From assembly GCF_014637085.1 (NCBI RefSeq), contig NZ_BMEU01000001.1, forward strand, positions 124,001 to 188,000: DNA of 64,000 bases. Reading direction: 5' to 3'. Below are positions 17,608 through 27,004 of the stretch, piece after piece; position 1 is the first letter of the stretch; each line of letters opens with the position of its first letter. The notes beneath the pieces are model-generated. The model saw only the letters and a list, made by a program, of their open reading frames with translations. It did no database searches and was not told the DNA's origin. Origin of the DNA: Comamonas phosphati (lineage in GTDB: Bacteria; Pseudomonadota; Gammaproteobacteria; Burkholderiales; Burkholderiaceae_C). The translations under genes and the position numbers were made by a program.

Positions 17608-19626
17608 ATGCAGGGAACGAACGTGCTGTTCGGTCAGATTGCCGCCGTATTTGGCATCGTGATCACCGGCGTGTGGGCAGCCACACAATGGACGGCAGCA
17701 GCCCTTGGCTATCAAGTACGCCTTGGCTCGCCCTGGTTCGACTTCCTGGGCACGCCGGTCTACCACCCGTGGCGGTTGTTCGAGTGGTGGTTCTTCTTCG
17801 ACGCCTATGCGCCGCGTGTCTTCGACATCGGCGGCGCGATTGCCGGCGGCAGCGGCCTGGTCGCCGTGCTGGTCGCCATTGGCATGTCGATCTGGCGCTC
17901 GCGCCAATCACGCCTGGTCACGACCTACGGTTCGGCACGCTGGGCGAATGCAGAGGACATTCGTAAGGCAGGGCTCACGCAGCCTGCTGGTGTGCTCCTC
18001 GGTCAGCACGATCACCAGTATCTGCGACACGAAGGCCCGGAACACGTCCTGACCTTCGCGCCCACGCGCTCGGGCAAGGGCGTCGGTCTGGTGGTGCCGA
18101 CCTTGTTGAGTTGGCCTGCGTCCGCCGTCATCCATGACATCAAGGGCGAGAACTGGAGCATCACCGCAGGATGGCGCTCGCGCTTCTCGCACTGCCTGCT
18201 GTTCAACCCCACCGATGCGAACTCTGCCGCCTACAACCCACTTCTGGAAGTGAGGCGCGGCGCGCATGAGGTGCGTGACGTGCAGAACATCGCAGACATC
18301 CTGGTTGACCCCGAGGGCGCGCTGGAGCGGCGCAACCATTGGGAGAAGACTTCGCACGCGCTGCTGGTCGGGGCCATCCTGCATGTGCTCTACGCGGGCG
18401 AGGACAAGACGCTGCGGGGCGTCGCCAACTTCCTCAGCGACCCGGCCTGTCCCTTCGAGCTGACATTGCACCGGATGATGACCACGCCGCACCTCGTGAA
18501 TGAGGAAGGTGGTGGGCCGCATCCGGTGGTGGCTTCAGCGGCGCGCGAAGTGCTCAACAAGAGCGACAACGAACGTTCGGGCGTGCTGTCCACGGCCATG
18601 TCGTTCCTGGGTCTCTATCGCGACCCTACGGTGGCCGAAGTCACCTCGCGCTGCGATTGGCGCATCGCTGACCTGATCGCGGCCGAGCATCCGGTGTCGC
18701 TGTACCTCGTTGTTCCGCCTTCGGACATTTCACGGACGAAGCCGCTCATCCGCCTGATCCTCAATCAGATCGGGCGACGCCTCACCGAATCGCTGGACGG
18801 CAGCGACGGCATTGCCCGCCGCCACAAGCTGCTCTTGATGCTCGATGAGTTTCCCGCACTCGGGCGGCTCGACTTCTTCGAGACGGCCTTGGCCTTCATG
18901 GCGGGCTACGGCATCCGCAGCTTCCTCATCGCGCAGAGCCTGAACCAGATCGACAAGGCTTACGGCCAGAACCATTCGATCCTCGACAACTGCCATGTGC
19001 GGGTGACGTTCGCCACCAACGACGAACGCACGGCCAAGCGGATTTCCGAAACGCTCGGCACCGCGACCGAGCTACGCGCGCAGCGCAACTACGCGGGCCA
19101 CCGGCTCGCGCCGTGGCTGGGCCATCTGATGGTGTCGCGCCAGGAAACGGCACGTCCGCTGCTGACGCCGGGCGAAGTCATGCAGCTTCCGCCTGACGAG
19201 GCGGTGGTGATGGTGTCCAGCGTGGCGCCGATCAAGGCCAAGAAGCTGCGCTACTACGCGGACAGCAATTTCAAGCGGCGTGTGCTGCCGCCGCCCGCGT
19301 TCGCGGCCGGGCGCTATGCCGATGTGCCGCCCTCACGGGCCGACGACTGGAGCGGCCTGGCAATCCCCGCTGTTGCGGCTGCACCGGCCGCTCAAGCCGC
19401 CGATGGCTTGGAGAGCCTGGGTTCGGCCGACGACGGCGGCCCGCGCCGCCAGCCCGAACTCTCCGAGACCGTCGCCTACGACGCCGAGCCGGATCACGTC
19501 GCTACCGACCTTGCACTGCTGGATGACGACGACTCACCGCTTCCTCTTCCACGCCAGCCCGACCCAGCCCTGCAACGCGCGGCCCGGCTGGCATCCCTTG
19601 ACCCCAACGACGGAATCGACCTATGA
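17608..19626 (+). CDS. traG: TraG/VirD4-type coupling protein
   Basis: A 672-aa inner-membrane ATPase that brings the relaxosome to the type IV secretion channel. ATG 17608 has GGAGG at 17596-17600; a longer GTG start at 17578 is less likely. Two or three N-terminal helices precede the Walker A motif TRSGKGVG (about residue 152) and Walker B LLLMLDEFPALG (about 408). The C-terminal region is acidic and Pro/Ala-rich. It is the first gene of the trb operon and its stop overlaps the next gene by 4 bp. Confidence 0.95.
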   Translation: MQGTNVLFGQIAAVFGIVITGVWAATQWTAAALGYQVRLGSPWFDFLGTPVYHPWRLFEWWFFFDAYAPRVFDIGGAIAGGSGLVAVLVAIGMSIWRSRQSRLVTTYGSARWANAEDIRKAGLTQPAGVLLGQHDHQYLRHEGPEHVLTFAPTRSGKGVGLVVPTLLSWPASAVIHDIKGENWSITAGWRSRFSHCLLFNPTDANSAAYNPLLEVRRGAHEVRDVQNIADILVDPEGALERRNHWEKTSHALLVGAILHVLYAGEDKTLRGVANFLSDPACPFELTLHRMMTTPHLVNEEGGGPHPVVASAAREVLNKSDNERSGVLSTAMSFLGLYRDPTVAEVTSRCDWRIADLIAAEHPVSLYLVVPPSDISRTKPLIRLILNQIGRRLTESLDGSDGIARRHKLLLMLDEFPALGRLDFFETALAFMAGYGIRSFLIAQSLNQIDKAYGQNHSILDNCHVRVTFATNDERTAKRISETLGTATELRAQRNYAGHRLAPWLGHLMVSRQETARPLLTPGEVMQLPPDEAVVMVSSVAPIKAKKLRYYADSNFKRRVLPPPAFAAGRYADVPPSRADDWSGLAIPAVAAAPAAQAADGLESLGSADDGGPRRQPELSETVAYDAEPDHVATDLALLDDDDSPLPLPRQPDPALQRAARLASLDPNDGIDL

Positions 19627-20069
19627 CCCAACACCGCCTCAATGTGTTCATCCAGCCCGAGCACGGCAAGCGGCTGGATGAACTGGCCGCCAAGAAAGGC
19701 GTGTCCAAGTCGTCCATCGTCGCGGCGGCGCTCGCATCGTGGCTGTCGCCCGATGCCGCCGACCAGCGCGAGGCGGCCATCGCCAAGCGGCTGGATCGTC
19801 TGTCGCGCCATGCCGAGCGCATGGAGCGCGACCAGAACATTGCCATCGAAACCTTGGCGCTGTTCATCCGCTACTACCTCACGGTCAGCACACCCGTCCC
19901 CGAGGCTCATCAAGAGGCCGCGCGCGCCCAGGGCAAGGCGCGCTTCGAGCAGTTTGTGGAGCAGTTGGGCCGGCATCTGCTGCGCGGGCGCAGCCTGGTG
20001 CGTGACGTGGTGGAGGAACTGCACCCTGATCCCTCGCGCATGGGTGATGTGCAGGAGCCTGCTGTATGA
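19623..20069 (+). CDS. RHH-like small protein of the trb operon
   Basis: A 148-aa protein between traG and trbB. The N-terminus (LNVFIQPEHGKRLDELAAKKGVSKSSIVAAAL) resembles a ribbon-helix-helix (CopG-like) DNA-binding segment, and the remainder is helical and charged. Genes of this type occupy this place in Tn4371-like ICEs. Possible roles are control of the trb promoter or accessory DNA binding; neither is shown. It overlaps both neighbours by 4 bp. Confidence 0.8.
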   Translation: MTQHRLNVFIQPEHGKRLDELAAKKGVSKSSIVAAALASWLSPDAADQREAAIAKRLDRLSRHAERMERDQNIAIETLALFIRYYLTVSTPVPEAHQEAARAQGKARFEQFVEQLGRHLLRGRSLVRDVVEELHPDPSRMGDVQEPAV

Positions 20070-21100
20070 GCGCCGTTCCTTCCTTCACCGCCGTTTCCCT
20101 GGATCGCCGCATCCAGATGCTGCGCACGGCCATGGGGCCGCTGATCGCCGCCGCGCTCGAAGACCCGGACGTGGTGGAAATCATGCTCAACCCGGATCGC
20201 ACCTTGTGGATCGACCGGCTTTCATCGGGGCGCTCACCGATGGGCGTGGAGCTGTCCGAAGCAGACGGCGAACGCATCATCCGCCTTGTGGCTGCTCACG
20301 TCGGCGCGGAAGTCCATCGCGGCCAGCCCTTGCTGACAGCCGAGTTGCCGGAAACCGGCGAACGCTTCGAGGGCATCTTGCCGCCCGCTGCGCCGGGGCC
20401 GGCCTTCGCGTTGCGCAAGCGTGCCTTTGGCGTGATCCCGCTGTCGCGCTACATCGAGGACGGAATGATGACCGCCGCGCAGGCGGGCCTGCTGGTGCGC
20501 GCCGTGCGCGAGCGCCAGAACATCCTGATCGCCGGTGGCACCAGCACGGGCAAAACCACCTTGGCGAATGCCTTGCTCGCCGAGATTGCCGCCACCGGCG
20601 ACCGCGTGCTGGTGCTTGAAGACACGGTGGAGTTGCAATGCGCGGCCCGCGACCACGTACCGCTGCGCACGCGCGCAGGCGTCGTGTCCATGACCGAGCT
20701 GGTGCGCTCGTCCATGCGCCTGCGGCCGGATCGCGTGGTCGTCGGCGAGGTGCGCGGCGCCGAGGCGCTGGATCTCATCAAGGTGTGGGGCACCGGCCAT
20801 CCGGGCGGCATCGCCACCATCCACGCCGGCTCCGCGCTGGGCGCGTTGCTGCGCCTGGAGCAACTGATTCTCGAAGTAGCGGTGAACCCGCCTCGTGCGC
20901 TGATCGCGGAAGCGGTCAATGTGGTCATCCACATCGCCGGGCGTGGGCGCAAGCGCCGCATCGAGAGCATCGCCCGCGTCGTCGGCTTCGACGGTGCGGG
21001 CTACCAACTGGCGGACGCGCTGGAAGCGCCGTTTCCCGAGCTGCTGCCGCAGTCCGACCTTTCCTCCCTGTCCCTCAACCACTCTGGAGAACTGCTATGA
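20066..21100 (+). CDS. trbB: TrbB, VirB11-type secretion ATPase
   Basis: A 344-aa cytoplasmic hexameric ATPase powering pilus assembly and DNA transfer. The N-terminal domain includes [14 protein letters not shown]. Walker [10 protein letters not shown] is near residue 156, the Asp box [12 protein letters not shown] follows, and Walker [13 protein letters not shown] is near 226. A His box ([14 protein letters not shown]) completes the family signature. Length is normal for TrbB. Confidence 0.95.
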   Translation: MSAVPSFTAVSLDRRIQMLRTAMGPLIAAALEDPDVVEIMLNPDRTLWIDRLSSGRSPMGVELSEADGERIIRLVAAHVGAEVHRGQPLLTAELPETGERFEGILPPAAPGPAFALRKRAFGVIPLSRYIEDGMMTAAQAGLLVRAVRERQNILIAGGTSTGKTTLANALLAEIAATGDRVLVLEDTVELQCAARDHVPLRTRAGVVSMTELVRSSMRLRPDRVVVGEVRGAEALDLIKVWGTGHPGGIATIHAGSALGALLRLEQLILEVAVNPPRALIAEAVNVVIHIAGRGRKRRIESIARVVGFDGAGYQLADALEAPFPELLPQSDLSSLSLNHSGELL

Positions 21101-21480
21101 CGCAGATGATCGTTCCTGCTTTCCGTATTTCCGCAAATTCGTTGCCCCGGCCCGCACGGTTGGATGGCTTGGCTCGCCCGGCCCTGCAGGGTCTGATGCT
21201 CGCGGCACTGATGCTGCTGCTTGCGGGCACGGCCCAGGCCGCCGGTTCCTCGATGCCCTGGGAGGGTCCGCTGCAGTCCATCCTGGAGTCGATCCAAGGG
21301 CCGGTGGCCCGGATCATCGCGGTCATCATCATCATCGCCACGGGCCTGGCGCTGGCCTTTGGTGACACCTCGGGCGGGTTCCGCAAGCTCATCCAGATCG
21401 TGTTCGGCCTGTCGATCGCGTTTGCGGCGTCGAGCTTCTTCCTGTCGTTCTTCAGCTTCTCGGGCGGGGCCGTCGTATGA
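21097..21480 (+). CDS. trbC: TrbC, VirB2-type pilin
   Basis: A 127-aa pilin precursor. A long leader ends in GTAQAAG, with a likely signal-peptidase cut. The mature part has two hydrophobic helices (IIAVIIIIATGLALAFG and IVFGLSIAFAASSFF) separated by a short polar loop, as in VirB2/TrbC pilins. ATG 21097 overlaps the trbB stop. In RP4 TrbC is cyclised by TraF; no TraF gene is in the window. Confidence 0.88.
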   Translation: MTQMIVPAFRISANSLPRPARLDGLARPALQGLMLAALMLLLAGTAQAAGSSMPWEGPLQSILESIQGPVARIIAVIIIIATGLALAFGDTSGGFRKLIQIVFGLSIAFAASSFFLSFFSFSGGAVV

Positions 21481-21761
21481 ATGCGGCCCACGATGGCTTG
21501 CAGGGCTTCGCGCCCGGCTTCGAGGTGCCGCTGCATCGCTCGCTGACCGAGCCGATTTTGATGGGCGGCGCGCCGCGCACCGTGGCCATCACCAACGGCA
21601 CGCTGGCTGCGGCCGTGGGGCTGGGCTTGCAACTGTGGATTCCCGGCGTGGTGCTCTGGATCGTCGGCCATGCGCTGGCGGTCTGGGGCGCGCGTGTCGA
21701 TCCGCAGTTCATGCAGGTCTTCGCCCGCCACATCAAGCACCGGCCGCTGTTGGACGTGTGA
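21477..21761 (+). CDS. trbD: TrbD, VirB3-like membrane protein
   Basis: A 94-aa protein with the VirB3/TrbD layout: a short N-terminal segment with VPLHRSLTEPILMGGAPR, then one or two hydrophobic helices (GTLAAAVGLGLQLWIPGVVLWIVGHALAVWG) and a short polar tail. It belongs to the inner-membrane part of the transfer channel and works with TrbE. It overlaps trbC by 4 bp. Confidence 0.9.
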   Translation: MNAAHDGLQGFAPGFEVPLHRSLTEPILMGGAPRTVAITNGTLAAAVGLGLQLWIPGVVLWIVGHALAVWGARVDPQFMQVFARHIKHRPLLDV

Positions 21762-21770
21762 GGTGATGCC

Positions 21771-24203
21771 ATGCTGAACCTTGCCGAATACCGCCAGCGC
21801 CCGGCCTTGCTCGCCGACTGGCTGCCGTGGGCCGGGCTGGTCGCGCCGGGCGTCGTCTTGAACAAGGATGGCTCGTTCCAGCGCACGGCCCGGTTTCGTG
21901 GCCCCGATCTCGACAGCGCCACGCAAGGCGAGCTGATCTCCACGTCCGCGCGCTTGAACAATGCGCTGCGCCGCCTGGGTTCGGGCTGGGCCTTGTTCAT
22001 CGAGGCCGACCGCCGGCCCGCCGCCAACTACCCGCACTCGGAGTTTCCCGAGCCGCTGTCGTGGCTGGTGGACGAGGAGCGCCGCGCCGCCTTCGAGGAC
22101 TCGGGCAACCACTTCGAGAGCGGCTACCACCTGACCCTCGTGTACCTGCCGCCGGAGGAGGCCCGCGCCCGCGCGGCGGGGATGCTCTACGAAAACCGCC
22201 CCACCGAAGGCGTGGACTGGCGTGAGCGCCTGACTGCCTTCGTCGCGGAGACGGATCGGATTTTCGACCTGCTCGACGGCGTGATGCCGGAGATCGCGTG
22301 GCTCGATGACAGCCAGACGCTGACCTATCTGCACGCCACCGTGTCCACACGGCGCTATCGCGTGGGCGTGCCCGAGGTGCCATTCCACCTTGACGCGCTG
22401 CTGGCCGACGCGCCGCTGATCGGTGGACTGGCGCCGATGCTGGGCGACCAGCACCTGCGCGTGGCGACGGTGCGGGGCTTCCCCACCTCGACCTGGCCGG
22501 GGATTCTGGATGACCTCAACCGCCTCAGCTTTGCGTACCGCTGGAGCACGCGCTTTCTCTGCCTCGACAAAGCCGATGCGGAAAAAGAACTCTCCCGCCT
22601 GCGTCGCCAGTGGTTCGCCAAGCGCAAGAACGTCATCGCGCTGCTGCGCGAAACCATCTTCCAGCAGGAAACCCCGCTGGTCGATACCGACGCCAGCAAC
22701 AAATCGACCGACGCGGATGCCGCGCTGCAGGAACTGGGCAGCGACCAGGTGGCTTTTGGTTATCTGACCGCGACCGTCACCGTCATGGACGCGGATGCCG
22801 CCGTGGCCGACGAGAAGCTGCGCATGGTGGAGCGCGCCATCCAAGGACGCGGGTTCGTGACGATTCCCGAAACACTCAACGCCGTGGATGCGTGGTTGTC
22901 GTCCATTCCGGGTAATGCCTACGCCAACGTGCGCCAGCCCATCGTCTCGACGCTGAACCTAGCGCACATGATGCCGGTGTCAGCGGTATGGGCCGGGCCG
23001 GAGAAGAACGACCATCTCGACGGCCCGCCGCTGATCGTCACTCGCACCGAAGGCGCGACGCCGTTCCGGCTGGTGACGCACATCGGCGACGTGGGCCACA
23101 CCTTGGTGGCCGGCCCCACGGGCATGGGCAAGTCGGTGCTGCTTGCCACCTTGGCGATGCAGTTCCGGCGCTATCGCGGCTCGCGCATCTTCGCCTTTGA
23201 CATGGGGCGCTCGATGCGCGCCACCATCCTGGGCCTGGGCGGTGAGCACTACGACCTCGGGATGGATGGCGAGATCGCTTTCCAGCCGCTCGCGCGCATC
23301 GACCGCGAGGGCTACCGCACCTGGGCGGCTGAATGGATCGAGGGGCGCCTGCGACATGAGGGGGTGGCCGTCGGCCCCGAAGAGAAGGCCGCCATCTGGT
23401 CGGCGCTGGGAAGCCTGGCCGGTGCTCCGCTGGAGCAGCGCACGATGACCGGCCTGTCCGTCCTGCTGCAATCGAACGCGCTGCGGCAGGCGCTCGCGCC
23501 CTACGTGCTGGGCGGCGCCCACGGCAAGCTGCTGGATGCGGACTCGGATCGTCTGGGCGCCGGCTCCGTGCAGTGCTTCGAGATGGAGGAGCTGATGCAC
23601 AGCAAGGCCGCCGTCATGGCCGTGCTGCACTACCTCTTTGCGCGCTTCGATGAACGCTTCGACGGTGCGCCCACGCTGCTGATCCTCGATGAGGCGTGGC
23701 TGTTCCTCGACGATCCGGTGTTTGCCGCGCGCATTCGCCAGTGGCTCAAGACGTTGCGCAAGAAGAACGTGTCGGTCATCTTCGCCACGCAGAGCCTGGC
23801 CGACATCAAGGATTCGAGCATCGCGCCGGCCATCATCGAGAGCTGCGCCAGCCGCATCTTTCTGCCGAATCCGCAGGCGACCGAACCGCAGATTTGCACG
23901 ATCTACGAGGGCTTCGGCCTCAACAGCCGCCAGATCGAGATCGTGGCGACTGCACAGCCCAAGCGGGACTACTACTACCAATCCCGCCTCGGCAACCGCC
24001 TGTTCGACCTCGACCTGGGCGCCGCGACCCTGGCCTTCGCGGGTGCTTCCACACCGCAAGACCAGCGCGACATCGACGCGGTGCTGGCTTCTTCCGCATC
24101 CACCCCGTTCGCAGCCACCTGGCTGCGCCATCGCGGCCTGCATTGGGCCGCCGAGCTGCTGTCCTCGTTCCCGTCCACCCATCCCCAGGAGAACCCATCA
24201 TGA
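21771..24203 (+). CDS. trbE: TrbE, VirB4-type secretion ATPase
   Basis: An 810-aa ATPase, the largest motor of the conjugation machine. The N-terminal domain (LNLAEYRQRPALLADWLPWAGLV) leads to Walker A GPTGMGKS near residue 448 and Walker B LLILDEAWLFLDD near 636, followed by the sensor segment VIFATQSLADI. Length and motifs match TrbE/VirB4. It starts 9 bp after trbD, and its stop overlaps trbJ. Confidence 0.95.
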   Translation: MLNLAEYRQRPALLADWLPWAGLVAPGVVLNKDGSFQRTARFRGPDLDSATQGELISTSARLNNALRRLGSGWALFIEADRRPAANYPHSEFPEPLSWLVDEERRAAFEDSGNHFESGYHLTLVYLPPEEARARAAGMLYENRPTEGVDWRERLTAFVAETDRIFDLLDGVMPEIAWLDDSQTLTYLHATVSTRRYRVGVPEVPFHLDALLADAPLIGGLAPMLGDQHLRVATVRGFPTSTWPGILDDLNRLSFAYRWSTRFLCLDKADAEKELSRLRRQWFAKRKNVIALLRETIFQQETPLVDTDASNKSTDADAALQELGSDQVAFGYLTATVTVMDADAAVADEKLRMVERAIQGRGFVTIPETLNAVDAWLSSIPGNAYANVRQPIVSTLNLAHMMPVSAVWAGPEKNDHLDGPPLIVTRTEGATPFRLVTHIGDVGHTLVAGPTGMGKSVLLATLAMQFRRYRGSRIFAFDMGRSMRATILGLGGEHYDLGMDGEIAFQPLARIDREGYRTWAAEWIEGRLRHEGVAVGPEEKAAIWSALGSLAGAPLEQRTMTGLSVLLQSNALRQALAPYVLGGAHGKLLDADSDRLGAGSVQCFEMEELMHSKAAVMAVLHYLFARFDERFDGAPTLLILDEAWLFLDDPVFAARIRQWLKTLRKKNVSVIFATQSLADIKDSSIAPAIIESCASRIFLPNPQATEPQICTIYEGFGLNSRQIEIVATAQPKRDYYYQSRLGNRLFDLDLGAATLAFAGASTPQDQRDIDAVLASSASTPFAATWLRHRGLHWAAELLSSFPSTHPQENPS

Positions 24204-24925
24204 AAAAGCGTCTTCTCGCCGCCGCCGTCGCGGCCATGCTTTGCACCGCCACCGCCCATGCGCAATGGGTCGTGATCGACCCCACGAACCTCGTGCAAAA
24301 CACGTTGACCGCGATCCGCACGCTGGAGCAGATCAACAACCAGATCAAGCAGCTCCAGAACGAGGCGCAGATGCTCATCAACCAGGCTCGCAACCTCGCC
24401 AGCCTGCCGTCCAGCGTGGTGGGCCAGTTGCGCGCGAACCTGGCAGCCACGCAGCGGCTGATCGCGCAGGCCAAGGGCCTGGCCTATGACGTGACGAATC
24501 TGGATCGGGAGTTCCGGCGCCTGTACCCGGAGCAGTACGCCGCCACGGTGAGCGGAGACCAGATGTACCGCGACGCCCAGGAACGCTGGAAGAACACGCT
24601 CACCGGCCTGCAGACCACCATGCAGATGCAGGCCCAGGCGTCGCAGAACCTGGGCGACGACGAAGGTGTGCTGGCCGACCTCGTGGGCAAGAGCCAATCG
24701 GCAGTGGGTGCCTTGCAGGCGATGCAGGCCATGAACCAGTTATTGGCCCTGCAAGCCAAGCAGTCCATCCAGACGCAGCGCCTGAGCATCACCCAGGATC
24801 GTGCCGCTTCGCTGGAGCTGGCGCGGCAGGCCGCCGCCGTAGAGCGTGGCCGCGAGGTGAATCGGCGTTTCCTGGGTGAAGGCACGCCGTACACGCCGTA
24901 CCCCGTCAACTTCTACGGCAACTGA
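24200..24925 (+). CDS. trbJ: TrbJ, VirB5-like minor pilus component
   Basis: A 241-aa secreted protein. The signal peptide ends in AHAQ and most of the mature part is long alpha-helix rich in Gln and Asn (EQINNQIKQLQNEAQMLIN), as in VirB5. ATG 24200 overlaps the trbE stop. The last residues (NRRFLGEGTPYTPYPVNFYGN, about 220-240) share a motif with the tail of the EexN lipoprotein, which may reflect a common binding partner. TrbJ probably sits at the pilus tip or in the periplasm. Confidence 0.9.
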   Translation: MKKRLLAAAVAAMLCTATAHAQWVVIDPTNLVQNTLTAIRTLEQINNQIKQLQNEAQMLINQARNLASLPSSVVGQLRANLAATQRLIAQAKGLAYDVTNLDREFRRLYPEQYAATVSGDQMYRDAQERWKNTLTGLQTTMQMQAQASQNLGDDEGVLADLVGKSQSAVGALQAMQAMNQLLALQAKQSIQTQRLSITQDRAASLELARQAAAVERGREVNRRFLGEGTPYTPYPVNFYGN

Positions 24926-24937
24926 CGGGGCCATGTC

Positions 24938-26281
24938 ATGAATGACGTGACGGTCATCGACCGCTTCCTCGACACCTTCTCGCGCTACATCGACTCGGGT
25001 TTCGGGCTGTTGCACAGCGAGGTGGCGTTTCTCACAGCCACGCTGATCGTCATCGACATGACGCTCGCCGGGCTGTTCTGGGCGATGGGCCATGCCACCG
25101 GCCAGGGCGAGGACGTGATCGCCAAGCTGATCCGCAAGGTGCTGTACGTCGGTGCCTTCGCCTACATCATCGGCAACTTCAACACCTTGGCGGGCATCGT
25201 GTTCCGCTCGTTCGCCGGTTTGGGCCTGACGGCCAGCGGCTCCAGTCTGAGCATGGGCAACTTCCTGCAGCCGGGGAGGCTCGCCAAAGTGGGCATCGAC
25301 GCCGGGGCACCCATTCTTGAGCAGATCAAGCAGATGGCGGGCTTCCCCGAGGTGTTCATCAACATCATGCCCATCGTCGTGCTGTTCTTCGCATGGATGG
25401 TGGTCATCGTCAGCTTCTTCGTGCTGGCGGTGCAGCTCTTCGTCACGTTGATCGAGTTCAAGCTGACCACGCTGGCGGGCTTCGTGCTGGTGCCATTCGC
25501 TCTCTGGAACAAGACGGCGTTCTTGGCCGAGAAGGTGCTGGGCAACGTGGTGTCCTCGGGCATCAAGGTGCTGGTGCTCGCAGTCATTGTGGGCATCGGG
25601 TCGGGGTTGTTCTCCGAGTTCAACATACCGGCCGGCGCGGAGCCTTCGATTGATCGGGCGCTGGTCATCATGCTGGCCTCGCTGTCCATGTTGGCCTTGG
25701 GCATCTTCGGGCCGGGCATTGCGACGGGGCTGGTGTCCGGTGGGCCGCAGCTTGGTGCGGGTGCGATGGCCGGTGCTGCATTGGGCGCCGCTGGAACCGC
25801 TGTGGCGGTCGGCGCCGCGGCCTCTGGCGTCGGGAGTGCCGTGGCGGCCGGGGCGCGCATGGCACCTGCCGCCGCTCGCTCGGTGACATCGACTGCCAGC
25901 AGCGCCAAGTCGGCGTACCAGGCGGGCTCCGCCTCGGCCGGTGGTGGCCTCAAGGGTGCCGCCGCCGGCGTGGGCAATGTTGCGAAAACCGGCGCGCAAG
26001 CGGCCGGGCAGAAAGTGGCCGATGGTGCGCGCTCGATGAAGGAGCGCATGGCGGCGGCTTTTCGACCCGATGACGCCGGATCGGCCTCGGGGGGCGGTGC
26101 TGCACAGGCCGCGAGCGAATTTCCCGCCACAACCCCTCCCACCGAACAACCCGCCTGGGCCAAGCGCCTGCACCGCAGGCAGCAGCTCACCCATGCCGCC
26201 ACGACCACCGCCCACACGCTGCGCGGCGGCGATGGCGGCAGCTCCAGCCAAGGCCCGAGCCTGCGCGATTCCGATTCCTGA
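24938..26281 (+). CDS. trbL: TrbL, VirB6-like polytopic channel protein
   Basis: A 447-aa inner-membrane protein. The first 270 residues hold about six hydrophobic segments (for example ALVIMLASLSMLALGIFG). The rest is an Ala/Gly/Ser-rich cytoplasmic or periplasmic tail (GAALGAAGTAVAVGAAAS). This two-part layout is typical of TrbL. It starts 12 bp after trbJ. No trbK-like gene lies between trbJ and trbL as it does in RP4; the exclusion lipoprotein is upstream of traG instead. Confidence 0.92.
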   Translation: MNDVTVIDRFLDTFSRYIDSGFGLLHSEVAFLTATLIVIDMTLAGLFWAMGHATGQGEDVIAKLIRKVLYVGAFAYIIGNFNTLAGIVFRSFAGLGLTASGSSLSMGNFLQPGRLAKVGIDAGAPILEQIKQMAGFPEVFINIMPIVVLFFAWMVVIVSFFVLAVQLFVTLIEFKLTTLAGFVLVPFALWNKTAFLAEKVLGNVVSSGIKVLVLAVIVGIGSGLFSEFNIPAGAEPSIDRALVIMLASLSMLALGIFGPGIATGLVSGGPQLGAGAMAGAALGAAGTAVAVGAAASGVGSAVAAGARMAPAAARSVTSTASSAKSAYQAGSASAGGGLKGAAAGVGNVAKTGAQAAGQKVADGARSMKERMAAAFRPDDAGSASGGGAAQAASEFPATTPPTEQPAWAKRLHRRQQLTHAATTTAHTLRGGDGGSSSQGPSLRDSDS

Positions 26282-26299
26282 TCTTCAAGGAGAACTCCC

Positions 26300-27004
26300 A
26301 TGCGATTCAAACGACCGCAGGTGCGCTATGCCGACACGCCGCAGCCTGCCACCCCGTACCAATCCGCAGCGCAAGTCTGGGACGAGCGCATCGGCTCGGC
26401 CCGCGTGCAGGCGAAGAACTGGCGCTTCATGGCCTTCGGGTGTCTCACGCTGGCGGTTCTGATGGCGGGCGGCCTGGTCTGGCGCTCCGCGCAATCCATC
26501 GTCACGCCCTACGTCATCGAAGTGGACAACGCGGGCCAGGTGCGTGCTGTCGGCGAAGCCGCCACACCGTACCGGCCCAGCGATGCCCAGGTGGCCTATC
26601 ACCTGGGCCGCTTCATCGGTCTGGTGCGCTCGCTGTCCATCGACCCGATCGTGGTGCGGCAGAACTGGCTCGATGCCTACGACTACACGACCGATAAGGG
26701 CGCCGTGGTGCTCAACGAGTACGCCCGCGTGAACGATCCGTTCGCACGCATCGGCAAGGAGTCGGTGACGGTGCAGATCAGCAGCGTGACCCGCGCCAGC
26801 GACACGTCGTTCAACGTGCGCTGGACGGAGACGCGCTTTGTGAACGGTGCGCTCGATCGCACCGAGCGCTGGAACGCGGTGGTGTCCATCGTGCAGCAGA
26901 CGCCGCGCACCGAGCAGCGCGTGCGCAAGAACCCCCTGGGCATCTACGTCAACGGGCTGTCGTGGAGCCGCGAACTGGAAGGAAACGAAGGAGCAAAACC
27001 ATGA
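26300..27004 (+). CDS. trbF: TrbF, VirB8-like assembly factor
   Basis: A 234-aa bitopic protein. A short cytoplasmic N-terminus (RFKRPQVRYADTPQPATPYQ) and one membrane helix (FMAFGCLTLAVLMAGGLVW) precede a periplasmic NTF2-like domain that ends VNGLSWSRELE, as is usual in TrbF/VirB8. It nucleates assembly of the core complex. AAGGAG precedes the start, and the stop overlaps trbG. Confidence 0.92.
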   Translation: MRFKRPQVRYADTPQPATPYQSAAQVWDERIGSARVQAKNWRFMAFGCLTLAVLMAGGLVWRSAQSIVTPYVIEVDNAGQVRAVGEAATPYRPSDAQVAYHLGRFIGLVRSLSIDPIVVRQNWLDAYDYTTDKGAVVLNEYARVNDPFARIGKESVTVQISSVTRASDTSFNVRWTETRFVNGALDRTERWNAVVSIVQQTPRTEQRVRKNPLGIYVNGLSWSRELEGNEGAKP

